Below the pieces are notes generated by a model. That model saw nothing but the letters and a program-made list of their open reading frames with translations, had not been told where the DNA came from and did no database searches. Positions 1 through 12,192 of a stretch of 64,000 bases of DNA are shown here, in pieces. The DNA lies in contig CP126193.1 in assembly GCA_030272155.1 (NCBI GenBank), positions 4,154,001 to 4,218,000 of the forward strand, in the 5' to 3' direction. The stretch comes from Tetradesmus obliquus. Lineage: Eukaryota; Chlorophyta; Chlorophyceae; Sphaeropleales; Scenedesmaceae. Position 1 is the stretch's first letter, and the number at the start of each line of letters is the position of its first letter. The translations under genes were made by a program, and so were the position numbers.

Positions 1-1067
1 AACCGCTACAGATTTAAATTGTGACTTGTCGTCAGGGAAGGGCGGGAGTCTCGTCACATTTGTGACGGCCCTGCCTTTTGCTTCATTGATTCCGCTCCCT
101 CAAAACACAGCGAAATCACTTTCAACCTTCAAAGTTGACTTTTTACTACGCTCTTCACGAAGCGAGAGGGTTCATCTTGACCTGAAGCACACCATTTGAG
201 CACACCATAACTACGTAAATGCGACAGTGCGAACAACGCCGACCACATAAAGAAAGTTGCCGATTGCATTCATTACAAGCATAAGCATGATGCAACATAA
301 TGCGTACTCACATGGCAAGAAGTGGTCCCCCGAAAGGCCACCATGGCTGCTGAACCTCAGATTAGCATGTGCAGCTCCTGCTTCTGCTCCTATGTTGCCG
401 ACCACCCACTGCACATCACGCTAGGTGCACACTAGGGACGTGGCATGCAACGCAGCCACATTAACGCTGCCGTGCCTTCTTAGCTTCCCCACAGCCTGTA
501 TGCAGCTCATCATCATAACCTATCAGTCAAGCCCTGCAAGCAACTCTTGACAATCACGTCAAGCCACCTGATAGCAACAGTGCTGGTCACAGGTGCAGCC
601 CATGCAACACGCTGCTGTGAAGCCAACAAACCCGGAGCGGGCAAGCGCTCACAGGATCCCACTGGAACGTGTGCTGGCAGCACACTGTCAAGGACAGTGA
701 CGTCTTGTTGCTGCCGGCATGTAAATGCTCAAACACGTACACATGTTGCCAAGCACGCACGCATATGCCATCACACAAGAACACTCTGCTGCATCAACAG
801 TACCATCCACGAGGGCATTGCAGCAGACGCACAGCACCCTTTGCAGCCACACCAGCGCAAACCATATACAACAGCTGGTAGCTGGCCTGCCAGCTGGCCG
901 CACTGCGGCCGGCAGACCCCCGAGGGAGCCTCCAGCTCTGCTGCCATTCCTGTGCTGCGCATGTATGCTGCTGCGTACCAAAGGATGCAGCAGCCTGCTG
1001 GAGGCCACTTGACGCTCTGCTGCAGCAACTGCTGCTGCTGCTGCTGCTGCTGCCGCCATGCTGGGCT
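1..1067. other. Intergenic / 3' flank of the USP gene
   Basis: No open frame here has codon structure or recognisable protein similarity. The frames over 547-1089 are Cys/Ala-rich readings of CTG-rich DNA. The stretch is downstream of the minus-strand deubiquitinase and probably holds its 3' UTR; a minus-strand TGTAA lies near 273-277. Confidence 0.5.
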
Positions 1068-1493
1068 TCAGGGGGTCACCTTCTCATAAAACAGGATGTA
1101 GCCATGGTCCATGTGGTTGCTGTACTCCTGCAAGCAGCACGCAACAGATGTGGTGCGCAGCACAGGCAGGCAGCAGCAACAGTTGGAGACCTTGGAGCCG
1201 CTGAGCAGTGTGCTGTATGGCTCCAACACCAACAGAGGCACTTGCTGACAAACTCAAAACACCAGATGCCATGTGTTGCATCTGGTGCACCAGCTGCTGC
1301 ACGTATTGCCTGGCATGCTAGCTTCTGTGTGCCACCCAACAAACATAAACACACCTGTGTGCTGCCAAAGGTTGCTGCCACTGTGGACTCATTGATGAGG
1401 TCCACCTGGTCATCATCAAAGAACAGCCAGGTGCTCTTGCTCTTGATCAGGCTCACGTAGTGGCCTGGCCGGGGCAGCAGGCGGCACAGGTGT

Positions 1494-1540
<47 letters not shown>

Positions 1541-3639
1541 TGCAGCGGCAGCAACAGCAGTGCGACGGGGCAGGCAGAGCAGGAAATGTCATAGCACTGC
1601 AAACTCTCTCTTTGCAACATGCACGTGCTGTGGACATTGAGATTTGAAACGCTACAGCTGGCACCTGCAGAGGCTCGGCTTATACATGCCATTCAAGCCC
1701 GCAGTGCAGACGAGGACACAGCCGCCTAGTATACTGGGTGGGCAAGAGGTTAACAGCCGCTGCATTACGGCACGACACACAGTCAACCTGATCAACGTTG
1801 ATAGCCACCACCTTGGACATGCACCAACGACACCCCAAAAGCTTTCCTCTGCCCCACTGCTCACCGTGGTGCGGCCCGCTGCCCACATGCACCACCACCG
1901 CGAACAGGCTGTACAGCGCGTCCTGGCTGTCCGCATCGTCGGTGGTGTTGGGCAGCTTCAGCTCAAAGGGGAAAACCACGCGGTACATCAGCTTGCGCAT
2001 CCTGCGGGCGTGGTAACAAAAGGCGCAACAGCAAGCCGCACAGCATCAGTTGTTTGCTTGGTGCATGGACGCCACGCATGAGATGCATATGCATGATGAG
2101 GGGTGGTGACGAGGCTGACGCTAATCAACACCACCACCACTGCTGCTGCTATCATAAGCGCAGAACAATCCAGTGCTGTAGTTCACCTGTGCAGCCGCTC
2201 GCGTCTTACCTGTTTAGGTAGCAGGGTTCAACTTATACATTAGATTCAGATTCCGCAAACAGCCACCCGCGCACCTGTGCAGGCTCTCAATGTACTTGAA
2301 GCGCTTGAGGTGCAGGATGAGGCAGGGCGGCGCGGCGCTGATCTTGATGCGCTTCTGCGCCTCCTGGTGGCTGCCGCACGCCTCGCACTCAAACTTGTTG
2401 CTCTTAGCCAGCATCTCAGTCTTGCTGCAGCACAGGAAACAGCGAGCAGGCGCACATGCGTGGTCAGCTGGTGTGCAGCCACAGCATTGCCGCAGCTGGC
2501 GCTGCAGCGCACCTGTAGCCATACCTCAGCTCAGCCGTCACAACGGCAGCAACACGCAATGGACAGCCACTGCTACATCCGGTCCGCCAGGCGTGGTATA
2601 ATCTCGTGGTGCCGATGCGGGCCTGCATGGATTGAACACATGCTTATGATCTAATCCCCGCTGTTCACAGCAATTGCCTCCTGCCCCTGAGCTGCACTGC
2701 AGGCTCACCTGAACTGCTTGAGGCAGGAGGTGATGCTGGTGTTGTGGTCGATCTCCAAGCTGAGGTCCATGAAGACCTCCTCGCGCCGCGTCAGCGTCTC
2801 ACACTGCAGGCAGCGCGTCTCACTCACCAGCCGACCCTGGAAGATATCATGCACCCACGTCGGCCGCTTCTGCTGCTGCTGCTGCTGCTGCTGCCGCGGC
2901 GGCTGCTGTATCGAGCCGCCGCCCTGCTTGCTGCCGCCGCCGAAGCCGTCCACTGCTGCTGACGCAAACGGGTTGCTGGGTTGCTGCTGCTGCGCGCGGC
3001 CGCTGCCGCTACTGTTGCTGCCGTTGCTGCTACTGTGATGGTGCTGCTGCTGCTGCTGCTGCCCGCCGGCTGCTTTGTCTTGCGCCTCAAGCAGCTCTGC
3101 CATTTGGTTCAGCAGGTAGTTGAGGAACTCATGCGCATCCTGCGATACAGCAATCACAAACAGGCATACCTGAACAACCAGGGCAGGGGTGAACATTTTG
3201 CATGTTTGCGCCACTGGCTCCACACCAATCGCCCAAACTCCTGATACTGCAATGCCATGCAAGCAGCCCTGCACACGCAGCTGCAGCCGTGCCAGCCGCC
3301 CACCTGGTGCATGTAGCTCCTGAAGAGCTCGTTGTCTCGCTTGAGGCGCGCCACAAACTTCTTGGGCGGGATCACGCCCGTCTTCTTCTTGCTGGCCTGG
3401 ATCTGCAGGGGGTAGGCACAGCCGGCAGGCAGGCAGGCCGGCAGGCAGGCATTCAGGTGTCATGTGTTCAGGTATCATGTGTTCATGTGGTCATGTGCTC
3501 CGTGTGGTATGCAACACAACACACAGGCAGGCAGAGCAGCTATGCAGGTGGTGAGGCCAGTGATCAGGTGGTCAGGCATAAAAAGGGGAGTGAAGCTGCG
3601 CATGCTGTATCCTTCCTGCACCGCTTCTCGTGGCTTGCG

Positions 3640-3671
<32 letters not shown>

Positions 3672-4068
3672 CTCAAGCGCCCGCCCAGAGCCGCAACAGC
3701 TGCTCAAGCAGCAGCACTGCTGCTCTCCCTGCCCCAGGCACCTGAGCATGTCGTTCCTGCAAGACACCACCACACACTCTCCTCCACTGCTCTTCTTGCC
3801 CACACCCCTGCCCTCTTTAATCAGCTCACAACTCCGCCCCTACCTGCATGAACAGCTCAGCCAGGCAGTTGAGCAGGTTCTCATCCGCCTCCTTAGGCAG
3901 TGCCCCGCCATACGCCAGCACCCTGTCCCTGAAGGGCCTGCAGGAGTACAGCGCCTGCAGCACGCTGTTGCAGTAGCAGGTGTTGCCAAAGTTTTCGAGG
4001 CCGTAGTAGCGCTCGTCATCGGGGCACTCTGCAAGCGCCTTCTCAAGCTTGCTGGAGCTGTTGCCCAT
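1068..4068 (-). CDS. Ubiquitin carboxyl-terminal hydrolase, USP12/46 (plant UBP3/UBP4) type
   Basis: Cysteine protease that removes ubiquitin from proteins. Exons from the 5' end: 3844-4068, 3304-3402, 2709-3139, 2275-2424, 1865-2001, 1355-1464, 1068-1127. All junctions are GT-AG and in frame, giving 403 residues; USP12/46 proteins are about 370. The start [12 protein letters not shown] fits this family and has an N-terminal MG that could be myristoylated. Cys box [14 protein letters not shown] carries the catalytic Cys31. [13 protein letters not shown] starts exon 3. CxxC pairs (CLQC, CEAC) form the zinc ribbon. His349 sits in GHYVSLIKS, followed by WLFFDDD with the acidic triad residue. The C-terminus HGYILFYE is a family signature. 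The extra length is a Gln/His/Ser/Gly-rich insert in exon 3 (about 2860-3065), after the DAHEF box. Intron 5 carries a (CTG)15 run. Family members often need WD40 cofactors (UAF1); none is evident next to this gene. Confidence 0.95.
1495..1539. repeat. (CAG)15 triplet run in an intron
   Basis: Fifteen perfect CAG units on the plus strand, read as CTG in the minus-strand USP transcript. It lies about 30 bases upstream of the 3' splice site of exon 6. Confidence 0.95.
3420..3505. repeat. Short tandem repeats in USP intron 1
   Basis: A run of GCAG/GCCG tetramers (about 3421-3450) is followed by several imperfect copies of a 10-12-base TCATGTGTTC-like unit (about 3457-3500). It is intronic with no coding role. 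Confidence 0.6.
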
Positions 4069-7000
4069 GCTGCTGCTGCTGTGCTATGGAGTGCTGCGAA
4101 TGAAGCTGCTGCTGCTGCTATGTTGTGTAGGTCGCTGCTGTTGTTGGCAGGAGCGAGCGCTGTTGTGTGATAGGCAGCCGCCAGCTGTTGCTACTGCGGC
4201 CGTCCGCTGTTCTGCAGAAGAGAGGGCAGCAGACAGGGGCAGAAGTACATATCAAGGTAGCATACCAATACAATGCTTGCTGTTGCCAGCTGTTGTCCAG
4301 AAGGGCAGGGGCTGCCATGCGCTTGACAGAAGCGGGTGAACGACAGAGTATATGAATGCATCGTGGTGCTGCTGCTGCTGCTGATGTGTGCTGCTGTCTG
4401 CAATGTGCCTGCTGTTTCAATTGCAGCATGCTCACCTGTGCAAACAGCTGCTGCCAGCGCTGTGCTGCCGCTGCTTGCCAGCCGCATGCACACGCGCCTG
4501 CTGCACCCTGCTGATCAATGTGAATGTCAAGCTTTCTCAAGCGTTGGCGCAAGCACCAGCAGCAGCATCAGCTGACCTGCCCAGGGCCAGAGCAGCAAAG
4601 GCAGCAGCAGCAGCAGTGAGGAAGTGGTGCAGGGCAGGAGTACAGGCGAGCCGCGACAATACAAACCTGGCCAACTTACTGCAGCGGTTATAACAATCAA
4701 TTGTAAAAAACCCAAGGTGCCATGCAGTGAGAGCCCGCAGCTAAAGCGCAAATGGAGGGGTGGTTGCACAGAGCAACACCCGCAACAGCCCATGAGCTGC
4801 ATCAGCCCACCTTACGAAAAAGCACAGTGTATCACAAAGGACTCGAAACAGGTAAGATCATTAAATGTAGCAGGCCCGGTGTGGAGATGGTGTCTTTTTG
4901 CTGTTCTGGACCGAAGTTTGTCCACGTTCGCTGCTGGGGTTGGACGGTGTGCATGAAGCTTGGTAACGCAACACAAATGCTGACGACGTGATCTGGACTG
5001 TGCTCAGCACATGCCCTTGTCACCTGTCAGGGTGGTAGGGGTAGGGTTCTTGTGTGGGGTTGTCTAAGTGATCCCTCACAAGCCTTTTCAGACGCGACCC
5101 TTCAATCCCATCGGACACTCCAGAATGCCAGTCAGGTGCTACATGAGTTGCTGTTCAGTCAGCTTGCAAATGCAAGACAGCAGCACCTGCATCATTCTGA
5201 CCGCTCAGTGCCACTCCCAGTGACAGTTGACCGTGCCTGGCCCAGGGACCTTATATTGAATTGCAGGACCTGCTAGCGGCCAGGCTATATGGGTTTTGTT
5301 CTTGTGCTGAGGTATCTTAGCCTGTTGCTGTTTTAGCTTTATATCAACCCGCCCCGTCAGAGCATGCACAACCGATGGCAGAAGAATGCTGTCAACTGTA
5401 GGTTACACCAAATCTAAGCGAGTCAACCGCCAGCTCGTCAAGCTACCTACTGCAAATTGTATTGGACAAGAATCACCACCAACAGCATGACAGTGCGTCA
5501 ATGCATCATGCATCAGACGGTAGATTCTGGCCATCAATGCATAATGTGTTCAAGCATTCGTTCTTGGAATGCCCCTGACACCCGCAGGTGCAGGATTGCA
5601 TTCTTAGGGCAACTGCTGTTATGGCTGTTGCTGCCAGCCACCTGGCAAACAGCCAGTATCTGCCGAGCAATGCTGCCGGCCAACAATTCTGCGCAGTGCA
5701 TGCATGTCAGCAGCAGGGAAGCGCCACTGGATAGCAGCACCACAGCAGCATTGCCTGTTTCAGCAGTCAACTCTAGTCAACAACTCAATGTGTGCCTCTA
5801 CATACTCCGGGTCACGAACAACAGCAACGTGCTTGCACTCAGTGCAGTGATTGACAACCAACCCAGCAGCTGCACGTGCTGCTGTCCTGCAAGCAGCCTT
5901 TGCTTGCAGGAAACACAGCCTGCTTGCAGGAAAGCATGCAGACCTGCAACTGATGTGCATAACAACAGCGCAGACGTATGGCGTCTGTAATCCATGCTGG
6001 CCTGCCGCCTCGCTAAGACGAGACTGCGAGCCGTTGCATGTGCTGTCAGTGTGTGTTGCGTGTGTGTGTACTGGTCAAAAGAACAAAGATGCGCGCCGCC
6101 CATGTTGCACCCTGGTGCAGCACTTGACTGAGGCATGCCGCTGTTGCTGCTGTTGCGCCAACGCAAGTGATGCATACAGGCCAGTCTGTCCAGCAGGCAT
6201 GCTGCAGGCCCTGCTGCCCTGATAGCAGCCAGTGCCAGCAGACATAACCTGTTGTACAGTATATGCTGATCAGCGCTGTGCTGCATGTACAGTACCCAAG
6301 GGTGATGCATATGAAAAACACCGCACTTGAAGCTGCCTGTTCACTTGCGCTGAGGCAAGCAACACCTGGGCCGCAGGGCCAAGCACGCATCTGGTCAAAC
6401 CGATTCAAGACGCAGAACAAACACACAGACACCTCACTCGCCATCTCGTGCCACGATCTGTGCGCAGTGCGCGCTGCAATCTCTGTAACAGCGCTGGATT
6501 GTTCCAGCTCCACCGCTGGACCGTACACAAACTAGACCCAGATTCTCATGGGTCCAGGTAATTGTTAAACCATCAGGCCTGCTGATGAGGTGTGCAGCAG
6601 CCTGCAATGGATGGGCGGACAGTCTGCAATTGCGCCCGCGGCATGCCATACATACAGCCGATTCGCATGCCGCATCTACTCTCAACAACACAAGCTATGT
6701 GGCAGGAAGACGCCACACACATACAGCAGTGATGCCACAACTGTACAAGCTGACTTGCATTGTGCACGCATGCTACCATGAGATTGTGCAATCCCGGGAT
6801 GTGGCGCGCCCTGCCGCCTTATGATACACGATGCACAGCAGCCCGTTCGAGGTTTGCCCACCCAAAGTGACAACATTTCAAAACAAAGAGCTACTACAAT
6901 GCAATTTTGCAGGCCCAGTACCTATCGTAAAGGGCAAAGGTGTAATGACTGGTCAAACAAGTGCCGCCGACTGATCTAAGCAAACAACAACAAATGTAGC

Positions 7001-7872
7001 TGCTGGGAGCCCCCACACATGCTCCATGCATCAAGTGAACGCTGCTGCGAGGCCGCCCGCCCAGTGGTTTCATAGTTGCACAACTCAGCTCTGCTGCGAG
7101 TTGCATGGCTCGCGTGCCTGCCTCCCTTCCCGCAACGCTCAGGGGCGCTCCTGCTGCTGCAGCTAGCCGCCTCTGCTGCTGCAACTCTAGCTCTGCATCA
7201 CCTTTGCACCCACTGCCCCCTGTTGCCAGCCTTGCAGGCTTGAGGTAGCTGTGGCGCATCGAGAACTGCTACCAAACCAGACCAGGCAGTCTCTGCTGCT
7301 GCCCCGCACGCTTTGCGGCGAGCAGTGCGCAGCGGGACTCGTGTGCTTTGCAGCACTGCTTGCCAATGGAACTCTTCTTCTGCCGGAGGCAGAGTGCGGC
7401 AGCACTTGCGAGCTGCCGAGCAAACTTCCTGAGAGCTGTATGTTTGTGTTAATGCTGCTATAGCTGCACCTACCAACGTACGAGTACTTATAACTGTATG
7501 ATGAATATATGGCCTGATCGCTGATGATGCCTGATCACAAGCCCCTGAGCAATGAATACCTGCACACACTGGCCCCTGTCTGTATGCACACACGGCAACC
7601 ATGAATGCCTACACACCTGCCTGACCTGTACCACCAGATTCATGTGTTGCATGCGGCTGCAGCAACGCACACTACATAGCCCTACCAACCAAGCACGGCT
7701 CCGCTCCGCGCGGCATGCAACGCCGACGCAGACAGCAGCAACAAAGCAGCAGCTGCAGGCGCGTGTGGTCCTGCACCACGCACATTCTGACGTGGCACAT
7801 GGATGCCCTCAGGTAGGTGAACCACTTGCTGCTCTACACGCCACTGCTGCTGCTGCCAGTCAGCTGTGCAGC
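4069..7872. other. Intergenic, 3.8 kb, no supported gene
   Basis: Upstream of the USP start and downstream of the glycoside-hydrolase-like gene. Open frames are short, low in similarity and mostly Cys/Ser/His-rich. One GC-richer patch at 7040-7425 has overlapping minus-strand frames of 78 and 134 codons and a GTGATG donor-like site, but I cannot link it to an exon chain. Confidence 0.45.
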
Positions 7873-10800
7873 TTAGCGGCCCACGCTGCGCACGCCTGCG
7901 TTGTGGCGCGAGATGGTTGCGGCCACAGTGTTGTCCCTGTAGCTGCCCTGGTTGCTGCTGCTGAAGTAGTGGATGCCCAGCACGTCGTAGCTGATGATGT
8001 TCCACAGGAAGATGCCGTTCACCTGGCCGGGAAAACACATGCCAGAACAGCAGTGGCAGTGGCGGAGAACAGTCAGTGGCAATGCTATGGTTTGAAAGGT
8101 AACAAGATTGTCCCTATTCCAGAGTAGAGGGAGAGGGGGGAGGGGCAGATTGCGATATCGGGCCCAATTGGGATGAGTGGCAATGCCAGGGAAATGCACT
8201 GTGCCAGCCAGCATCAGTTGCACCTCAGGCCACATGCATGTGTCAGCAGCTGCATCAGACGTTGCAGCACAGCAGCAGCATTCCTGACCAACAAAGTCAA
8301 CCACAAAACAGCAGCAGCAGCGGCAGATGTTTCCTGCGCTCACCGGGTAGCTAATGCCGCCCCTCTTGGCATACTCCGTGGTGAGCTGGTAGTAGTTCTG
8401 CATGAACTGCCTGTTGTCCCAGTTCTGCCACGGGTCAATGTTGGAGGCGTACACTCCCTCCACGCCCCAGTAGGGGCTGGCAGCCACGTTGAAGCTGGAC
8501 TGTGCAGGAGTCTTGTAGTCGCCAGTCTGGCCGCCACCCAGGCCTGGAGCAGCACAGGAAACAGCACACACCAGCAGCAAAGTCAGCCCGCAGCTCACCC
8601 ACCACGCAAGACAATGCGCATTGGCAGCAACACACCCACACTGCACTCTATCGTAATATTTTTGCTGCCGCTGCACCTCGAGCTCGACTCACCGTACTCA
8701 GAGTAGATGATCTCCTTGCCGAGCCCCTTGAGGCTCATGCCAAACAGGCCCAGCTCCTGGTCAACCTTGCGCAGGCTGGTCTCCAGGTCGGAGAGTGTGG
8801 GGTAGCGCGGCAGGCCCGCATAGGCGGAGACGCCGATGAAGTCCACATTTTGGAAGAGCTTGCGCACCTCGCCCACGTTGACCGCGTTCTGCACCTTCCA
8901 CCAGTTGTTCTTCAGGTCCTACAGGTGCCAAGAAAACGAGGCGGAAGATAAGCGGGTGAGCAGAGTGCAGGCTGAAATGTGAAGCAGCCGGGTGACGAAG
9001 GTCACAGCAGGAAAGGTATCGGCGCAGGCTTTCCTCCCCGGTATGCACAAACCACTGCGCAGATGGCGCTGTCGCGCTGCATTTGCTGGCCAAGCAGCAA
9101 CAACAAACAAGACTGCAGCAAGCGCTGCTGACATGTGCTGCTGTCCAGCGCCGCGCGCCACTCACATTGTAATAGTCTGTGGAGTAGATGAGCTCCGCGG
9201 GGCAGCCGCAGACCTTCTCCCAGTTGATGTTCACGCCCACCTTCACCTTGTTGCGTGGCGTGCCGGCCTGCGCAATGACGCTCTTCACGCTGCTCATCAC
9301 GGAGCGCCACGCCACGGGGTGGTAGAACAGCGTGGCACCCATCTCCGCCTAGCAGCAGCAGCAGCAGCAAAATGCAGGGTGAGGCGAGGATAAGGCTCGT
9401 GCTGATGATGCGTGGCTGCGTGGCACCCATCTCGGCCTGCGCAGGGCAAAGACGTTGCTTGGCGATTGTGCCGTGTCGTCATGTGGTCAACGCGGCCAAC
9501 CCCTCTACCAGAACTTGCATCATGGCTGCAGCACGACATCCAACTCCTGGCACAGCACACTGTTTCGTGCATCAGCCTTTCCCTGCTGCAGCCTTTGGAA
9601 GTAAGGCATCCCACCCCACCCCCTACCCACCTGCATGGCGTAGTACACGTCGCGCTTCTTGTAGTTGGCGTCCTTGATGGCCAGCGCGGTGGGCTTGCCC
9701 ACGGCCTCCCAGAAGGACAGCGCGCCGTACTTCTGGTTGGGGTTGAAGATCATGGCGTTGCGCCAGGTGCCCTTGTCCATGCCGTCGTCCAGGTGGATGT
9801 GCGTCACGATGTACATGTTGTTGTCCACCGCGCGCTTCATGCAGTACTGTAGGTTAGCAGGCGCAGCAGCAGCAGCAGCAGCAGGAGGCAGTGTCAGGCG
9901 CAGGATCGTTTAGTTCGTGGCAGCTCAGAGGTCAAGCAGCAGTCGTTTGAGCAGCATGCATGCCGCAGGGCCTGGAAGCCTGCCTGGCTGCTGCAAGGGC
10001 TTCATGTACATTGCCGACCGCTGCTGCAGTCATCGGATTATCACATCAGGCTGCACTCCGCTGCCAACCACCGCAGCTGTAAGCGAAACAACAGCACTGC
10101 CTTGCAGCAGCAGCAGCAGCTGGGCCAGCAGGACCAGCACGGTCACTCACTGTGAGTCCCTTGCTGAAGCGGTAGGCAGCGTCCCAGTTGAAGCCGCGGA
10201 AGCTCTTGTCGTACTGGCTCTCCTTGTAGCCCAGCGCGTCCACGCGGTTGTCGCTGTTGTAGTCAGCGTAGTACTGCGTCACAAAGAAGCTGCGGCAGCA
10301 GAGCAACAGATAAGGAAGCAGGAAAGGCAGCGGCAGGGCAGGGTCAGAAAGGAGGGGGTGGTTGGTGCTGTGGCAAGGCTGGCAGGGTGGTGAGCTGGCC
10401 AGCGGGACCAGCGGGCGCTGTAGGAGCCGGGCAAACAAAGCCCGCGAATAATCACGAGCCACTTGGTGACTTAATGATCAGGCATTTATGTGCCGCTTGT
10501 GCTGCACAAGAGGTAGCAGCATTCGTGCGTGCAGGGAAGGCAGAGTGCGGCATGCTGCTGCAGCAGCCTGGCGGGCGACTCACTTGATGGCGCGGCCCTT
10601 GAACTCCAGCGCGCGCTTGAGCATCTGCACGCAGGGGCTGTTCTCGCCGCCCTCGACATCAGACATGAACAGCAGCACAATTGACACGTCCACAGGGATG
10701 GGCCTATAGCCCAGCAGCTTGCGCTTGGCTGCCATGTCCTGTGCACGCTGCATCTGCTCCTCCCCTGTGATGATGTTGGGAGTTGCCACTGCTGACTCGA

Positions 10801-10879
10801 CTTGCTGAGCGAGGGCTGGGGCTGCGGCAACTGCTAGTAGCACTGCAACAAGCAGCGACATGATGATCCGGGCTGCCAT
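7873..10879 (-). CDS. Secreted glycoside-hydrolase-like protein (TIM-barrel, clan GH-A-like)
   Basis: Exons 10584-10879, 10151-10289, 9631-9846, 9166-9348, 8693-8918, 8344-8543 and 7873-8022 join in frame to 469 residues. Residues 1-24 are a clear signal peptide ending APALA before QQ. The body has alternating beta-strand and helix blocks typical of a (beta/alpha)8 barrel: VSIVLLFMSDVEGG, NNMYIVTHIHLDDG, KVKVGVNINWEKV, VDFIGVSAYAGLPRYP, KEIIYSEYG and VNGIFLWNIISYDVLG. Glu352 in IIYSEYG sits where clan GH-A enzymes carry the nucleophile, and Glu261 in NINWEKV is a possible acid/base. The fold and carbohydrate role are inference from layout; I cannot assign a GH family or substrate. It probably acts outside the cell or in the wall. 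The last codon is TAA at 7873-7875. Confidence 0.85.
9347..9370 (-). promoter_or_regulatory. CTG-run 3' splice site (exon 4, glycoside-hydrolase-like gene)
   Basis: On the transcript strand the intron ends with about five CTG units and TAG directly before GCGGAGATG. It is one of several acceptors in this window where a CTG run replaces an ordinary polypyrimidine tract. Confidence 0.6.
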
Positions 10880-12192
10880 GGTGATTGTCAGCGCGGCCGC
10901 GATAGAGTGCGACCTAGGGTGGATGAAACTGTCGGTCGAGCAACAGCCGTTTTCAGGCCGTAAGCTCCTTCACAATCAGTTCCGCTTCACCTATCCTGCA
11001 AGAATACACGGCATTCAGGCGGGTCACCGGAGCAGGCTTCAGTGACACAGGCGAGTACTCGTCTGACTTGCCAGCGTAAGGGCAAAGCAATTCTTATCAC
11101 TCACAACAGCTGCAAGTGTTACCAAACTACGTATGCACGGCTGGTTGAGGGCGTGGCACAATCGAACAGGAAGTGCGCCAAACTGTATACGCATGCCACA
11201 GGCCACCGTCAGGCTGCTTTATGCTCAATACTGTTGCGCATAGTTGCATTGCAATTGCGAGTACTGTCTGCACTCCAAGCTGCACCGGCCGCAAGAGCAA
11301 CAATCAGTGCCTGCATGCGCAGCTCCTGCCCAGCTTCGTGGCCAGCCGGCATAAATTGCTGCGACCCTCCAAACGCTATGAACTGTATGCTGCTGGACTG
11401 CCGTGCATCTGAGGCACTCACCGGTCGATAGCAAGGACGGGATGATGGAAGGATGGGGGACTAGCAGTGATGCAGTGTCAATGATCCAGACAGCAGCAAA
11501 AAGAAAGCCGCCGTGCACGAGGAAGAACGATTGCGGTTGGAGCGGGCATCTTAAGGGTATGAGACTGCAGCCCACCATGCTTCAGTGTCACCGGGGCGGG
11601 TTAAGAGCGGGTTTTGGTCAACCGTGCATTGCGCGCTGCCGGCGCGTGTTGACGCGCAGCAGTGCTTTACTTTTTTATCAATCTGAATGAATTGTGGTGC
11701 GGCACATAGCCATGTGCAAACCACCAGGAAGTACATAATCAGCTACAACATGACGGTCTCAGCTTCAGACAACACCTTGCACACAGATGCGAAGGATCGT
11801 TATCGTAACGAAAGCGATCAATTACAAGCATCACATACAAAGTACACAGCGGGCGCTGGACAGTTGGTGGCAGAGGTGCAGGAGGCTCATGCAAACTGCA
11901 CCAACTGCTGCACCTGCCAGGTGGGCCAGGCTGGCCCAGTGGAGTTGAGTGTGCAGGCCAGCAAAGTTGACAGCACCAAGTCATACGTGTCAATGCAGCT
12001 CAGATACAAATCTCTGAATGGAAAAACAAATGATGCTGCTGCAAGAACTACCATGTTTGTACAGAGCTGGCCCGGATGGCATGACCCAGCCAGCGCAGCT
12101 GCTGTATGTACCAGCACCAGCCTTTTCAAGACAATTTGAAAAAACACACGTGCTGTACCTCTGGAGACAGAGTTGTCACTTCTCCCCAGCTG
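10880..12192. other. Intergenic between two minus-strand genes
   Basis: It should hold the promoter of the glycoside-hydrolase-like gene (adjacent to 10880) and the 3' UTR of the permease gene (adjacent to 12192). The longest frame (11687-12139, +, 150 codons) has no recognisable similarity and lies antisense to the expected 3' UTR, so I do not call it. Confidence 0.5.
11822..11826 (-). terminator. Candidate TGTAA poly(A) signal, permease gene
   Basis: TGTAA on the minus strand, about 370 bases after the permease stop. TGTAA is the usual poly(A) signal in chlorophycean algae. The assignment rests on position only. Confidence 0.3.

Noticed and set aside
547..1089. 180-codon Cys-rich plus-strand frame
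   Set aside because: Cys runs are TGC readings of a CTG tract, and the 3' end overlaps the antisense of the USP last exon.
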